From Glossina fuscipes (lineage: Eukaryota > Arthropoda > Insecta > Diptera > Glossinidae): a stretch of 64,000 nucleotides of DNA. The notes under the pieces are model-generated. The model did no database searches. It was not told the DNA's origin and was given only the letters and a program-made list of their open reading frames with translations. Positions 14,030-27,527 of the stretch are shown here, one piece after another. The position numbers were made by a program, and so were the translations under genes. Each line of letters starts with the position of its first letter. Position 1 is the first letter of the stretch. The DNA lies in assembly GCF_014805625.2 (NCBI RefSeq), contig NW_023998414.1, positions 34,840,554 through 34,904,553 on the forward strand. The letters run 5' to 3'.

Positions 14030-14195
14030 GTCGCCCCGTTGATGTGCCAATCTGTTAGTCTAACACTCCGTTAATCGGTCGGTCCATTGATTTGTCCGTT
14101 CGTTAATCTATCAGACAATTCACCTTTCAATCGATTGATCTGTCAATCTGTTGATATATATTGGCCCGTTGATCTGTCAGACAGTTGATCGTGCG
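14030..14195. repeat. Degenerate GTTGATCTGTCA-like minisatellite
   Basis: Variants of a roughly 12-16 nt unit recur imperfectly across the segment, for example CGTTAATCTATCAGAC, GATCTGTCAATCTGTT and CGTTGATCTGTCAGAC. The pattern suggests an old, decayed tandem array. No coding content is seen. Confidence 0.55.
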
Positions 14196-15918
14196 AATCA
14201 TTTAATGCATCTAAATCATTTAAAAGATAATCGGGCTAGATATCGAGCCATTTGAACAAAGCTAGAGAGTAAACAGTTTCAATCGGTCTCGCATGAACAG
14301 AATAAACAACAAAACACATCCCGAAACGATTAAGGCTTTTTTCTTGCGTTTTTTATTTATTACTTACTAATCCTTTTTATTATGTAATAAAATGCTTTTC
14401 ATTTTTTTTCTCTTCATTTTATTATATATCGATCATTTCGTTCGAATCTATGAGGTGCGCAAACACGTCAAACGCAGCTAATTGGTTAAACAAACGAATC
14501 AATCGTTCCTAGTTGCTTTACTAACTCAAAGTCAAGATAAAAAAAAAAATAAAAAAACTTTTTACGTAATTACGGTCTTATAGTGCACAGTCTTTTATGC
14601 TTCATTTCGTTAATCAGTTTATACTAACAACTTCATAATAATCGTTATGACCAAAAAAAAAAAACTAGTGATATGCATGCGTACGTGCTAGGTTAGAAAC
14701 TAAAGTCAACCAGCCGAACGGCAACAGTGTATAACTTATTCACCCAAAAAAAAAAAAAAGAAAAAAAAAATTAGAACATTTAGATAAACGCACAGCAATG
14801 ATTTTTATTGATTTTAATTTGTCATTTTTTATTTATTTATTATAATTTTTTTTTTCTTTTTTTTTTTTTATAATTAAATCGATACTATTACAAAACAACT
14901 GGTAATTTCAACAATTACATACTTACATCAAACCGGAAATGATTGTGAAAAATGCAAGAGAGAAACCAAGACAACGTTCGATATACAAAAGAAAAAAGAT
15001 ATGTATGTATATATATATATACAGATATTTTTCTTATGTAGATGAAAATTATGAAAAACTACACGAAACCGAACAAAAAAAGCAAATTCAAAATAATGAT
15101 TATAAAGCAAAACGAGTTTTCTTGAAATCAATTCAATTGCAAATGGAATTTTAACAATCTATATATGTTTATAAGTACATATATATATATATATATATAA
15201 AAAGAGTGCAGGGAAAAAAAAGAAATAATCATAAGAAAAGGCAAACAAACGTACACACACTCACATTTTCACATTATTCAATAAAATCAATGCTTGCATG
15301 CAAGCACAAGTACTGAAAGACACACACTAACACACACGTACAGGCTATTGCGCGTGTACATGTATGCCGCTATACAAATATGAATGCTTGCGTTTGTAAT
15401 TAAATTTAAGATATTGTGTTTGCATTTTTTTTTTTAACTAAAAACGAAGAAATTTGAAATAAGTTTCCATTATAGTGCGTCTTCCCACAGGTGGTGGTGG
15501 TTTTCACTGTTTACCGCGTTATCTGTGCCGCATATGTACATCATCTGTTATTGTTATTTGCACAATATTTACAGTGAATCATTTAAATCTAGATGAAAAT
15601 CAAAGAGATATTACTAACAAAATATATATCACAAACAGTCTACACTTATGCCTATAATAATATACATTTTATTATTCATATATATATATATATATGTATA
15701 TTAAAACCCAATCTAATGCACACTCGCTGAGGTGATATTTAATGCAATATCCGACTATAAAGAACATAGAGAACACAGTAAATATCGCGACACATTGTTA
15801 TATGTGTGAGACAATAAACAAAATTTAATATTCCGTAAAGATGAAACGAGAGCCAGAGAGAGAGAGAGAGCGAAAGAATATGATATATAAGAGCAGAGTT
15901 TAGAGTAAGAAAAGTCTA

Positions 15919-15953
<35 letters not shown>

Positions 15954-16029
15954 ACTTAATATGTGCTCCTTTAAAAACAAATTGAAATGAAAAAATCGCG
16001 CTCACTAATTCAGTTATATATTGTAAAAG

Positions 16030-16056
<27 letters not shown>
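15919..16056. repeat. (GA)n and (TA)n microsatellites
   Basis: A pure GA tract at 15919-15949 is followed, after about 80 bp of ordinary sequence, by a (TA)n tract at about 16030-16056. A shorter GA tract also lies at about 15856-15870. Confidence 0.85.
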
Positions 16057-16066
<10 letters not shown>

Positions 16067-16404
16067 GCTCTAAATGCGTATGTATATACTGTAAATAACA
16101 CCTTTAGACATCATATTAATAAAATCAATTGAAAATAAAAAACGATTTTCACAAGCAATACTTTATTTAAATACGAAATAAAATTTAACTTAACGAACCG
16201 AACTAAGCTAACGAATGTACAAAGGATAGGTGTGTGTGATGGGTTGAAGACGACAAATACACAAGCATATAGATGGGTATGAGTTGTATGAGTGAGTTCT
16301 ACTTGTACAAGAAGAGGGAGATCAGACGCATACAATTTTGCATTTGAGAATATATGAAAAGTGAACTGACGACTTCTTTTACTCTTGTGGTACGACTTAC
16401 TTGT

Positions 16405-16446
16405 CGCTTGCTTGCTTGCTTGCCTTGCCTTGCCTTGCCTTGCCTG
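16405..16446. repeat. CTTG / CTTGC tandem repeat
   Basis: Tandem CTTG units pass into CCTTG units, forming a GC-richer island in AT-rich surroundings. The reverse strand reads as a Lys/Gln/Ala/Arg-rich open frame that only translates the repeat. Confidence 0.8.
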
Positions 16447-18112
16447 CTCCTATGGTATCTATGGTTGTTTGTTTGCCTTATTATTGAAGTAACCCAAGCA
16501 AAATGACAAAACATTCTTTTTATTGTTATTATTTTTTTTTTTTTTTTTCCAAGTTTCATATATATTATTAAAGTTAACGAATAAAAAAAAAATATATACA
16601 TATATATATACATATGAATATATAATAATTCATAATATGCTATATACTATTATTATTAGGTAAAATATTTTTGATGGCATGGTATCGTATATTGTGGAAA
16701 TCAAGAAGCAATTGGATATAAGCTGCAAACGCCTTACGTGCAATTAATGCTGCATGTTTCTTGATGGTTTCACTCCTTTAAATTATATATATATAATTTT
16801 CGTTTTATTCTTTTACGTCAATTTCTTACATTTCAAATGAAATGAGTTCACATGGGTCCATTAAACAATCATATATATACACATATATTGTATATATGTA
16901 TATAATATATTCTTATAAATTATGCTGTATGCAGAAAAAAAAAAACAATCAAGGAATGTTTTGTTTCTGTTGATGTTTTTTTTTTTTCTTTTTTTATTTT
17001 TTTTTTTTTAAAACAACGGACTTTCTTATTAATAATACAGTAGACGGTTACGTTTACGTTAAAAATAAGCGAGGGAAAGAATATAATCAAACATCTGTAA
17101 TCTAACAACAAGTGAAAAAACTATATTCAGCTAACGGCGAATATTTAATACGAACTTATTAGGTTGTAGATCAATATCCCTTAAAAATTATAAATTATAC
17201 ACACACATATATAGTGGGATTTTTGAGCAATAGGAAGTATTATATTTTCATTGCTGGCATTGCTACTCCCATTTTTACTACTTTCTACTTTTTATTATTA
17301 GCTCCCATGTACATACAAGTACTATCTACTTCTGTCATGTTCTTGCTCTCACTTCTCTCTCTCTTTCACAAATAAGTACTAATTGCTCTCTCTCTCGGTC
17401 TCTCTCTCTCTCTCTCTCTCTTTCTCTTTCTCTTCTCTTCCAACCCTGTTGCAATAGTAGGTTATAATGTCTAAACACTGGCAAATATTTATCTTGTCTC
17501 GTTATCACTAACAATTGCTAGCAGTAAGTACTTGCTTCCTGCTAAATCTACTTCTGTCTTCACTACTATTTCTACTACTATTTTTATCTATTTTTGCATT
17601 ATTGTATCTACAATAAATACATCCTTCCCACGCTCTCCGTTCAGTTTTAGTCATTGATCTTAAGTAATAACATGAAACTAATCATATGAAATTATTTTGA
17701 ACTTCATATAAACAATTCAGTCGTTTACGGAATATTGCAATATTCTGCGAAATATTGAAGAGACAAGTTCCCGCGAACTGTATAATGATCAATTTCTTCT
17801 TAGGAAATTAGTTCAAGTAGCTTTTCATTTATTTTCGACAGAGCACTATATTAAAAAAAAAAAAAAACACATAACGAAATCATAAGTGCATCTGTAATTT
17901 TTATGGCTTCTCTTATAAGCATAAATAAATACGAAAGTTTTCATCAACCTATGGATATCCAGCACATAAAAAATGCTAAAAAAAAATGGCCTTTTTCTTT
18001 TTTCTTCTCAGCGGCATTATATTTTTTAATTTTAATAAACTTTACACTCAAAGAAGGCGTAATGTCAGATAAGTACTTTTATACCTTACATAACTTGTAA
18101 TACAAGCAAATG

Positions 18113-18700
18113 TTAAGTTAAATGTGTGGACGTATGTAATACGCGGAAGGGCTTAAGATAGATAGATCCATCTTTGATTATATATCGATCGATTCCGAAA
18201 AGTATTTTAAACCTGTCTGTGCAGGTAATTTTGTTTCCAAGCTACCGAATGCGATTTTTGAGATATTTTCATGGAATTTGGTATACATATGTACTTTGTG
18301 CCATATAGCGCACTAGAAACGTTGCATATTTTTAAAATTTCGCAATAATACTAGCTCTGTAACAGTATTTTTTTAATTCCGTTGGGGCAACGTTTTGAAT
18401 ACTTTCTCATATTACGGATCCTAAGAGAACTCAATGTTTATATGGTAGAAAGGTGTAATTATTAATATTTCTTAGCCAAAGTTAATTCATAATAGCAAGA
18501 TGATATAGCAATCAACGTTATCAGATTTGAAGAACGTAGGTCTATTGGATACTACTGCATATAAGGATTCCTGTCAATATGCGGGCTTTCATGAAAAGCA
18601 AACCTTTGCAGGAAAATAATGTCTAACTTTGGGTTTATTTATTATTAAAATGGATGAATAACTGTATTAAGCCTAATAGCGTAAGGTAATTTTATAAAGA
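18113..18700 (+). repeat. Interspersed repeat family A, degraded + copy
   Basis: It starts at a diverged form of the block 'GTTAAGTTAAATGTGTGGAC' and then runs GTATGTAATACGCGGAAGGG, CTTAAGATAG and CCATCTTTGATTATAT, in the same order as better copies. The 5' hairpin is lost. The 3' boundary is approximate. Confidence 0.5.
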
Positions 18701-19130
18701 GAAACCTACTTATATTAAACCAAACTGCAGTGTGACCAGCAAACAATACCAAGCAACCAAAAATCGAATAAATCGACCCATATAGCGCTTATTCAATGGC
18801 TGTAAATCCGATATACGTCTCATTACTAAAACGAAAGAGAAACGCTCGAGTTCGTAGCTAACAATAAGAAAAGCAACGTACTGATCATATATCTGTTGTT
18901 TTACTAGCTTTTGGTTCAACGACTTCAAACTTGAGAGCCATTTAGTTTTACATTATATATTGCTTTCGTCTTGCGATATTTATTTCGAAAAAAATTAAGG
19001 GTCAAATTTGTTCTTTGTTTGCTTACGAACGACGAACATGATACAATCCACAGCAAAAATTGTATAAAATTTGTAATCAAATAAAATAAAGTAAATAATA
19101 AGAATTTTCAACAACACAAAAAAAAAACTA

Positions 19131-19960
19131 AAAACATTATAGTCGGGCAACGTCGCTATTACGCGCCCTACACCACTTCGCCCAGTACAATTATTCATTA
19201 GTTTTGGTAATAATACATCAAAAAGTACACATTGTTTTCATGCAAAGCCATAATTTATTTTATTTAATTAAAGGTTAAAAGGTTAGACTTTCTCTCCATA
19301 AAAGAGTTTGCGTTTCGTGATAGCGCCTATATAAGTGGGGGAGTCCAAGAAAATACGCCTATGTAATACAAATTCGCTACTGTTAATTTTTTCTTTGCTG
19401 AAACGCTCCTATGAATTATTAAGATCTCATGGCATATCTTATATGGGCTGTTGGGAAGAAACAGACCTATGTGATTCAAATTAAGTTCGCTTAATTTCTT
19501 TTATTTAATTATTATCAGAAACGAACTTTCATCACAAAAAAATTAACGATTAGGGCTTTTTGCCATATAAAATTATAGGTTTCATGGTCTTTTAACCATA
19601 TTGAAAATGGTTCGGATTGGACCACTTCTTGGACCAATTCCTATATAAAGCCATATTTTTTAAAAATCTTTACTTCAATAATTGTATTTTGTTATAGGGT
19701 ACTAAATGGTCAGCTAATTTTTTCTATTTTTATTTCAGGTGAAAAGTATCTCTTAAATGACTAATATTTGGACTATCCTATAAACTCGGTTTGTCGAAAA
19801 CAATTGAAAAAACTCTCAATTAGCTAGAATACAGTAACAGGGTTATCATGGCCTCATATTATTGTTACATTTTATATATGGCCAGGTCGGATTGAATTGA
19901 GTTTCAACAAATTGCGTACCCTTCCTTATTCCAGGCCAACTGGTTGTTGCATGTGAAAGT
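19131..19960 (-). repeat. Interspersed repeat family A, reverse copy
   Basis: On the + strand it begins with CATTATAGTCGGGCAACGTC, the reverse complement of the family 3' block. It is followed by CATCAAAAAGTACACATTG and TTCATGCAAAGCCATAAT, which match the interior of forward copies when reversed. The far end is too diverged to place exactly. Confidence 0.5.
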
Positions 19961-21303
19961 TTAACCGGATAATTATGCTTCAAATCCGTCCGCTATATTC
20001 ATCCAGACATATTCAAAGACATGCGCTGAGGCAAACGGAAGGTTGGAAAGGTATAAAACGAGCAAACGACTCACTGTTATACACGGTTAGTCTATACATT
20101 CTCATAATCATCGATTTATAGATCATCATATGCGATAACCGTCCGCATAATAGCTTGCACCTTACAGTCTTTTTGGCTACAAGTTAAATGACAAATACGT
20201 TTTATTTTCTCGAAAAGTGTGGGTCGATATTATGCCCTTATTTAAAATTACATAGTACACTGAGTCGATATGTCGATATGCAGAATCCCATCTTTATTCC
20301 ATAGCCCACAGTAGCCATAGTCGTGTTGAATATCATTGCGTTGCGTTCTACATACGTGTATGGCCAGTGCTTTCTGGTTGACCAGAAAGTCACCAATCAA
20401 ATCCTAAATTTTCGGTCTGAATTAGGTCTAAGTCTCATAGTTCTCATCAGTCTGCTTGTCGCCATGTTCGCGCAAAACCGATGAAGCATCATCAATCCTT
20501 TTGTTCTCGTATTTATTAAACCTTACTGGCGATATGTTGCGAACATTCCTTTAATGCGCCGATTGCAACAGAGATTGAGTTAAGTAGTACTTTAGGATAT
20601 TCCATTAAGCAATAGATTAGCTTTTCATAACCGAAAAGATCAAAGGGATTTTGAAGGTTATCCATCTATGGCTTACATTCCTGATTCTATACCTTGTTCG
20701 AAAAAACGATATCACTTTGGGAATAATGTGATAGTGTGGACCATTATTAGTTAAGTGGAAAGGCGAATTTTTGTCGTTCGTAAAAACTTTCTTTTTAATT
20801 AAAATCTTTCTCTTTCGAGAAAGCTGTACACACACACACACACTGGTCATTTAATCTATATACATTATATCGCTCAATATCACAATATTGCCGATGTTAT
20901 GAAACAAGAACAAGATGTGGAAAAATCAAAACTGTTGATCAGCTGTAATGAAACTCTGCGAGTTATACACTAAAGGGGAAACACGCGTAATAACTACGTA
21001 CATGAAAACAACGAATAAAAAACGCAATCAAAGTGTACAAGTAGTAATCACGAAGTACAAAGTATTGACTATGACTAAAATAAATACATTTTGAGATAGT
21101 AACAGGTGGAAGAAGAACAAGAACAATAAAATATTTGCCAAAATAAGAAGGAAAAAGGGGGAAAACAAAATATATAAAAAACGCAAAGAAGATAGATGTC
21201 CAAAAACAAATCATATCAAGATATAAGAATATGAGAAACTTTGGTAATTACAACAACAACAATTTAAGTATCAATCACAATTGTAAAAAGAATGCAATAA
21301 ATA
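19961..21303. other. Gene-free stretch, nothing recognised
   Basis: No coding frame, RNA gene or clear repeat could be supported. Frames of 77-83 codons on the minus strand have unremarkable composition and no recognisable domain. Confidence 0.5.
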
Positions 21304-21860
21304 CTGTTGGGCAACATCCTACACAACTTTGTTTAATAAAATTATCACAAAAAATATTAAATATTATTTTTATGTGAATGGGTACCCCTGATATTGGAGG
21401 ATATACTCAAACATTAACCTGGTCTATTATTTGCCAGTTGCTTCTGTCATAACAAATCACAAATTCGATTTTTCTCGTAGCCGCTCCGTCAAAATAATAG
21501 ACCTATGTGAGCCAAGTTCATAATATCATAAAAATTAAATCTTTTCCTCATAAAAAGGCTTAATTCTTATATGAAATTTTCATATGAATTGGGATACAAA
21601 TAATAGGCTCACGTGGTCCAAATTCGATAGCATTAATTTCCATGTTAAATTATTATTATGAAGGAATTTTGATCAAGATTTATTGAAAATTAGCCCACTT
21701 TGTCATATAAAGATTGAGTTTAATTCGGATCGATTCAAAGAATTACTTCATCCGAGCCAATGGTTTTATATTAATCTAGAATGCCGAAATATGATTGGTA
21801 AGCGATTTTTGTCGTGAAATTCGATTTATTCTTACACGAAACGACTTGTAGAGGATAAAA
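21304..21860 (-). repeat. Interspersed repeat family A, degraded reverse copy
   Basis: It opens with GTTGGGCAACATCCTACAC, a diverged reverse form of the family 3' block. Inside is AATAGACCTATGTGAGCC, which corresponds to the reverse of the interior block that reads 'ACATGGGTCTATTT' in forward copies. Boundaries are approximate. Confidence 0.4.
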
Positions 21861-22110
21861 GAAATAACATATTATTTTAATTATATTTTATTCTTGTGCT
21901 GGTCTTGACCATCGTAAGAATCTACAGTATTTTTACTTTAGAAATATATATTATAAAAACGCACTTTAAATGCACTGAAAAGCGGCCATGAAAAGAATGA
22001 AGAAATCCTTTTCGCAAGTCAATTATCGTTAACGAGTTTTGATGAATGAAGAGCAACTAAAAGAAATCTTTTTATTTAATTTAATATTAAACTAATTGAA
22101 AAATTGAAAA

Positions 22111-22797
22111 ACATTATAATCGGCCAAGACAAACCCTGCAAGCCTACCCTACATCACTTGGCCTAATACAGTTAATTATTCACTCATTTTGCCAATAACT
22201 TATCAAAAGTTCCACATTTTTTTCATGCAAAGGCATATTTTTCATTAAAGCCCGATTATAGAAAGGAATCCTTATATGCGATGGTATCCAATAGATCCTA
22301 CGTGCTCCAAATTCGGTAATATTGATTTCTATATCAATTACCTTTCTACTATATAAAGGATTCAGTTTTCGGTTATTTGAGAGAGGATTCAAAAAATTGC
22401 CCCAACCGTACGAAAGAACTTTGCCCAAAATACTATTACAGAGCGAGTTTTGTTAAAAAAAAATTTAATAATTGCAATTACTTTCCAGATAATGACTTTC
22501 CAAAGTAATGCGTTATAGGGGGAGTGATCGAAAAAATGGACCGACTCGAACCATTTTCAATAGTATTCATCTTAAAAATTACGAACTTAGCTAAAATGCA
22601 AATAGTGTTCGTTTTGAAAATTACGAACTTAACTGAAATACAAAATTTATATGGACGGACATGAGAGGGCCGGATAAACAGGCTTAAATCTAATCAGAAA
22701 ATAATTTTGAATATCGATATAATAAAAGGGTAGGTCAATCTTAAGCCCTTCTGCGTGTTAGATACGTTCACATAAAGTTTATACACCCTAAACCGTA
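22111..22797 (-). repeat. Interspersed repeat family A, reverse copy
   Basis: It begins with CATTATAATCGGCCAAGACA and ends with ACACGCAGAAGGGCTTAAGA read on the minus strand, followed by a TATACACCCTAAAC terminus. Both ends of the family are therefore present in reverse orientation. This is the best reverse copy in the window. Confidence 0.55.
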
Positions 22798-22947
22798 AGA
22801 AGTGTCGAGAATAAATACATAATATACGAAGTTTTTACAAAAGCAAAAACAATAAAAAAAGAAAACTGAAATCCGACCATATCCACCACCCAATTTGTGT
22901 CTCCTTAAGAATTTTTTATTTCTACAAGTAGGGGATGCATATTCGGT

Positions 22948-22978
<31 letters not shown>

Positions 22979-25900
22979 CCTTCACAAAATAACATGCTGA
23001 CCCTGTCTGCCAATCTATTGTAGGAACATTTACAAAATGCTTATCAGCAACTTATCGCATTCACAATATTCGTTGAGTGGCCCACGCTACACAGATCACG
23101 ATTTGCAAATACTTAGTTATGATCTGCCCAAAAATAAAAAAAAAAAGAAAGAAACCTATCACTTATCATCTTCAGCGAATCAATTTTGATATAAACATCT
23201 CTTAGATCCGCTTAAGAATTTAATAGAAACATGACCCTAATCAAGCAATTGAAGTGCTTTAAATTAAGAAAACAGTTCGCAATTTTTATTTGAAGAGTAA
23301 TCATTTGTAAAGATTCGTAACCATCCAAAGCGAATCATACTAAATTTTAAGTTTTTACCGGAAAACGCCATTGAGAAAATAAATTTATTTGCGCATTTAT
23401 GCATTGCCTTGTTTGCTAATATAACTTTTTCAATTGTTTTTCTTGGTTATTATAAGGAATTAATAATTAATTAAGGAAACTCATGAAAATTAAGTAACAA
23501 CAATAGAATATTAATTACTTTGCACCCATATATATATATATATTAAAATGTAGAAAAAGAAAAAAATTTATATATATTATTAGCATTTTCTCTTTGGAAT
23601 ATAAAAAACAATAAAAGCAACAAAATCAATAACAGTAACCATAAATTAAGGTAAATAGACATACAATCACATCAGCACTCAATAATTTCATATTTATTTA
23701 GTAAATTCATAAACACAATCAACGTTCACTCGCACAAAAATTTAATGTGAATAAACTACAAATACATAAATAGGCACACACATCTATTAATTGAATGTAA
23801 TATCGTATATCTCTAATATAAAGTAAATATGTACGTATAAAGCGATTTGTGTGAAAATTACATTTTTTTTTTTTTTTTTTTTTTTTTTGTTTTTCTTCTC
23901 TTTCATAATAATCTCAAAATATTTTTGAATGGATATTTTTTATAACCGTCTTATTTCATACCTTTACAGTTATTGTTGTTATTATTAATATAGAAATGTG
24001 TGCTCTCGTTGCTTAAATCTTACAAAGAGAGAATGAATACTCATTCGCTCACTAACTTACTCTCTTTCGATTAATACTCTCTTATTAATCCTATTACATT
24101 TAGTTCTTGATTCTAATGTAAGGTATCAGTTGCAAATTGTATGCGTGTATTAACAAATGTCATTTATCTCTTGTAAGTTCGCATTTGTGAAACAAACACA
24201 TATTCAATATTCTCTTAGTAGCATACACGCGCACACAAACACACACATACACACCAATCACGCATGCATGCATACAAATGCAAACACTCTAATTGATTTA
24301 CAAATATTTCTTATTTTGTCGTTATGCTATCTGCTTTTAGACGTTAAAAAGTTTGAAAGAATTGAAATTCTCACGGAATACTCACATAAATATATTTCTC
24401 ACATAATATTCTTCATATTTGAATATAAATAAAATAAAAAAAATATTTAACACCTAATTCATTTCGTTTATTGCGCGTTTAAAGCGCGTTTACCCGCAAT
24501 ACTAAAAGCATAAAAATTACTTTGCTCCCTTCTTCCCATACAAGTGATAATGTACCAACATAAGCTATACAGGTGGTTGCTTAAATTTGAAGCACATGTT
24601 AAATTCTCTACTTTATCGTGATGATGCCAGATCTCTTACAAATATCATGAGATAATTCTCTTTCAAAGTTTATTAAATTTCTTCTCTTTTCTTTTTTTTT
24701 TGTTCTTTTATTTACAAAATATTCAAGAAGTTAAGTTCCGATTTGATATTCGTCAAAGCTCAAAGAATTCTTCAAATAAAATTTCATATATCTTTTATCT
24801 TGTCGGGTGGAATGCGATAGGCCATGATGATGTACAAAATAACATACGATATTTTAAATCATTTTTTCTTATATTTTTTAAAAGTTCGTCGCAAAAACTA
24901 ACAGTTAAATTAAAGGTTACAATATTAAATAAATGAAAAAGTTAATAATCTTCAAAATAATGTTCAAAATTTATCCTTGATATCTATTACCTTAATCGTT
25001 CTGCTGAACTTTTCAAAATCTACTTATTCCAATATGTAAGCCTATGATTACAACAGAATATACTTTGTGTTATTAAAGGCATATGTCCGGCTTCATACGT
25101 ATACGAAGTTGGAATTTTTGCTGTTTTTACTATATATACGGTTTTTAATAAACCACTTACATATCTTTATATAAAGTTTTAGTTTTTTGTATTAAGTTGC
25201 GCGAGTGTCGATGTTCCACGACAAATCGAATCTTACTACTATGCGATGCCTTTAATTTTTGTTTTTAGGAGCCCTGATCTGAAATAGAAATCTTCTATAA
25301 CATAATCCTTCGTTACTGGATATGAAAAAATATAATTTAAGAGAGACAATTCTAATGAGAACTAAACAAACTAAACTCGCTATCTTCCCTTTAGATTATT
25401 TTAATGAAGTATATCTTTTATTGTTGTCTGGATCTAGTAGTAAACGGTGTCTATTTTCAAAAAATATTGCCCTCGTAGTAATTCGTTTACTTTCTCTATT
25501 GAGATCCGATTACACTGCAGTTTGCAAGCTCATCCACGATAGAAGCAATTAACCAAATATCATTTTGATATGGAACTACAGATCTTCTCGAAAAAAAATG
25601 TTGGCGTGTTTGAAAATCTAAAAGTAGAACATAACCTTCCAGTGTGTTGTACGATTAAGGACTCGATAAAAATTATGAACGCTTATTACTACGTTATCGC
25701 TTATTATTACGTTATCATCAAATGAAATTTTCGATATTCCTTAGTTATTTAATTTTTCTTATTTTGGCCACATTTGTGATATCAAAATACTCAATAAGTC
25801 TTCGATCCCGGCAGACTTCACTGTAGTCTGTACACAAATTATCCGAATGTCAAGAAATTTTAATACGTATCATTTCATGGGTTGATGCAGTCAAAGCGGA

Positions 25901-26660
25901 AACGAGAAACTGAGTGATATTATATATGATTATTCGCGCAATTTGACTAACACCATGTGAACGATTTTCCAGTTCTCCATTTTAATTTTTGCATGTTTTT
26001 AAATTCTCAAAATAAATATAAACAGTTAAATAGACAACTTGACAGACCCATAACATTAATTTGACTAAGAATATGCATAAATATATATATCCACAATACA
26101 CGTTACTAAATGTTGCAAAATAAATCACTAACTGGATAATTCTTCAAGCTCTTTATTTACTAGTAATTATCAAATTAAAAGAATACCACGAGAAATTCCG
26201 CGCTGCCAAACAAATGCGCAAGGTTAGGACAACGTCGACGTAAAAACAGGTATGTTCATACATACGAATGGAATTGTGATATCTTTCTATAAGCATTCTT
26301 ACTGTATACCGCAAAAGACTGCTTGATATATATAAAATATAGTAAATGCTCATCATGTTAGGCTTATATATATATATATATATATATACATATATATATA
26401 CATTAGCATAAATGGCTAAAATCTTGTCAGGACCCTGCTATATGTAATTTTTATATAATGTAATTTATTTCAATTCACTGTCTTCAAGCTCACATATTTT
26501 ACGAACTGATCTGATCGGACAAAATCGTTTTAGATCTGTGCCGGGATAGCAATATTGAAAGAAATAAATTTGGATCTAATATCGCTTATATTTCTGAAAG
26601 TCACCTATTTGAGCTTAAGCTCACCAAAACTACCCTAGTATAAACTACGAATTCTATAAA
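22798..26660. other. Gene-free stretch upstream of the first STPR gene
   Basis: No coding exon is recognised. It contains a (TA)n run (22952-22978), poly(T) near 23863-23888, CA-rich sequence near 24228-24260 and a (TA)n run near 26366-26402. The 76-91-codon frames have random-looking composition. Confidence 0.5.
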
Positions 26661-26866
26661 ACATTAAAAAGTGGCAACAATTTACTTCAATCTTTCCACA
26701 TTGTTTTGTGTTTTGGATTGAAGAATCTGCAGTAAATTTCACAGCTTTTAATTAAAATAATTTGTGCGTATTGATTAATTTGATAAGTTTTGTGCATTTA
26801 TCTGAAATTTGATCAAAATTGTGATTGGAACTCAATAAGCAACCATCACCAGAAGCGGATTAAAAA

Positions 26867-27220
26867 GTGAGTACAGCAACAAAACGTATCGAGTAGGTGT
26901 AGTTATAACATCTTAGCCATATGTAAACAAAAATATGACAACTGGAAAACGTTGTCTTTAGATGAAACACACGGTTGCATTTTGCAATAATAATATATAT
27001 ATTTTATAATCGAAGTGATTAAATATAAATATAAGAAGTTTTTTTGATAATCAAAAATTAGAAATATTTATATTTCTTAAAGTTTTTTGTTTTGTTTTGT
27101 TTTGGTTTTTTGATATTTTAAAATTATGCTTTCGTGGAAATTTTGGACAGTTATTAACATCCCTGTTTTCAATTATGGCAATTACAGTGGAAGTGACGTT
27201 TGCGCTTTGCCATTTTCCAG
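26867..27220 (+). other. Candidate 5' UTR intron of the first STPR gene
   Basis: A donor-like AAAAA|GTGAGT at 26867 and a good acceptor, CATTTTCCAG, ending at 27220 bracket a 354-bp segment just upstream of the start codon at 27528. This is inference from splice consensus only. The upstream exon and transcription start are not determined. Confidence 0.3.
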
Positions 27221-27527
27221 TTCAAGTTGGAAATTTTTTCCATATTGATTAGTTATGTCGCTTTTATTGTTTACTCAAAGTTTTTTGTTATAAATTTTGT
27301 GCTAAAATCGTTTCGAAAAACTTTAGTTGAAATATTGATTTCAACTGTTTTTGAATTGTTATTACGTTTTGTTACATTTCGAATATCTTGAACTATAATA
27401 AATTAAGTGCAAGTGTAGAGAATAAATAGTGGAAGAAGAAGAAAAAGTGTGAAAACGGCAACAACGTCGGCGGCAGCGACGACGGCAAATAACTGCGATT
27501 GATAGGACAGTCGCAAAATAACCACAG

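Larger units (their letters stand above)
7371..18112. other. Long gene-free stretch
   Basis: No coding region is supported. Simple sequence includes a (TATG)n run near 8366-8402, a 32-nt poly(A) (9758-9789), (TA)n (about 10235-10267), a GATGAT/GATGAC run (10279-10367), CA runs near 10630 and 11238, poly(T) 12976-13006, (GAA)n near 13707, (GA)n (15919-15949), a CTTGC run (16405-16446) and (TC)n (about 17395-17436). All open frames are short and low-complexity or of random composition. Confidence 0.55.
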
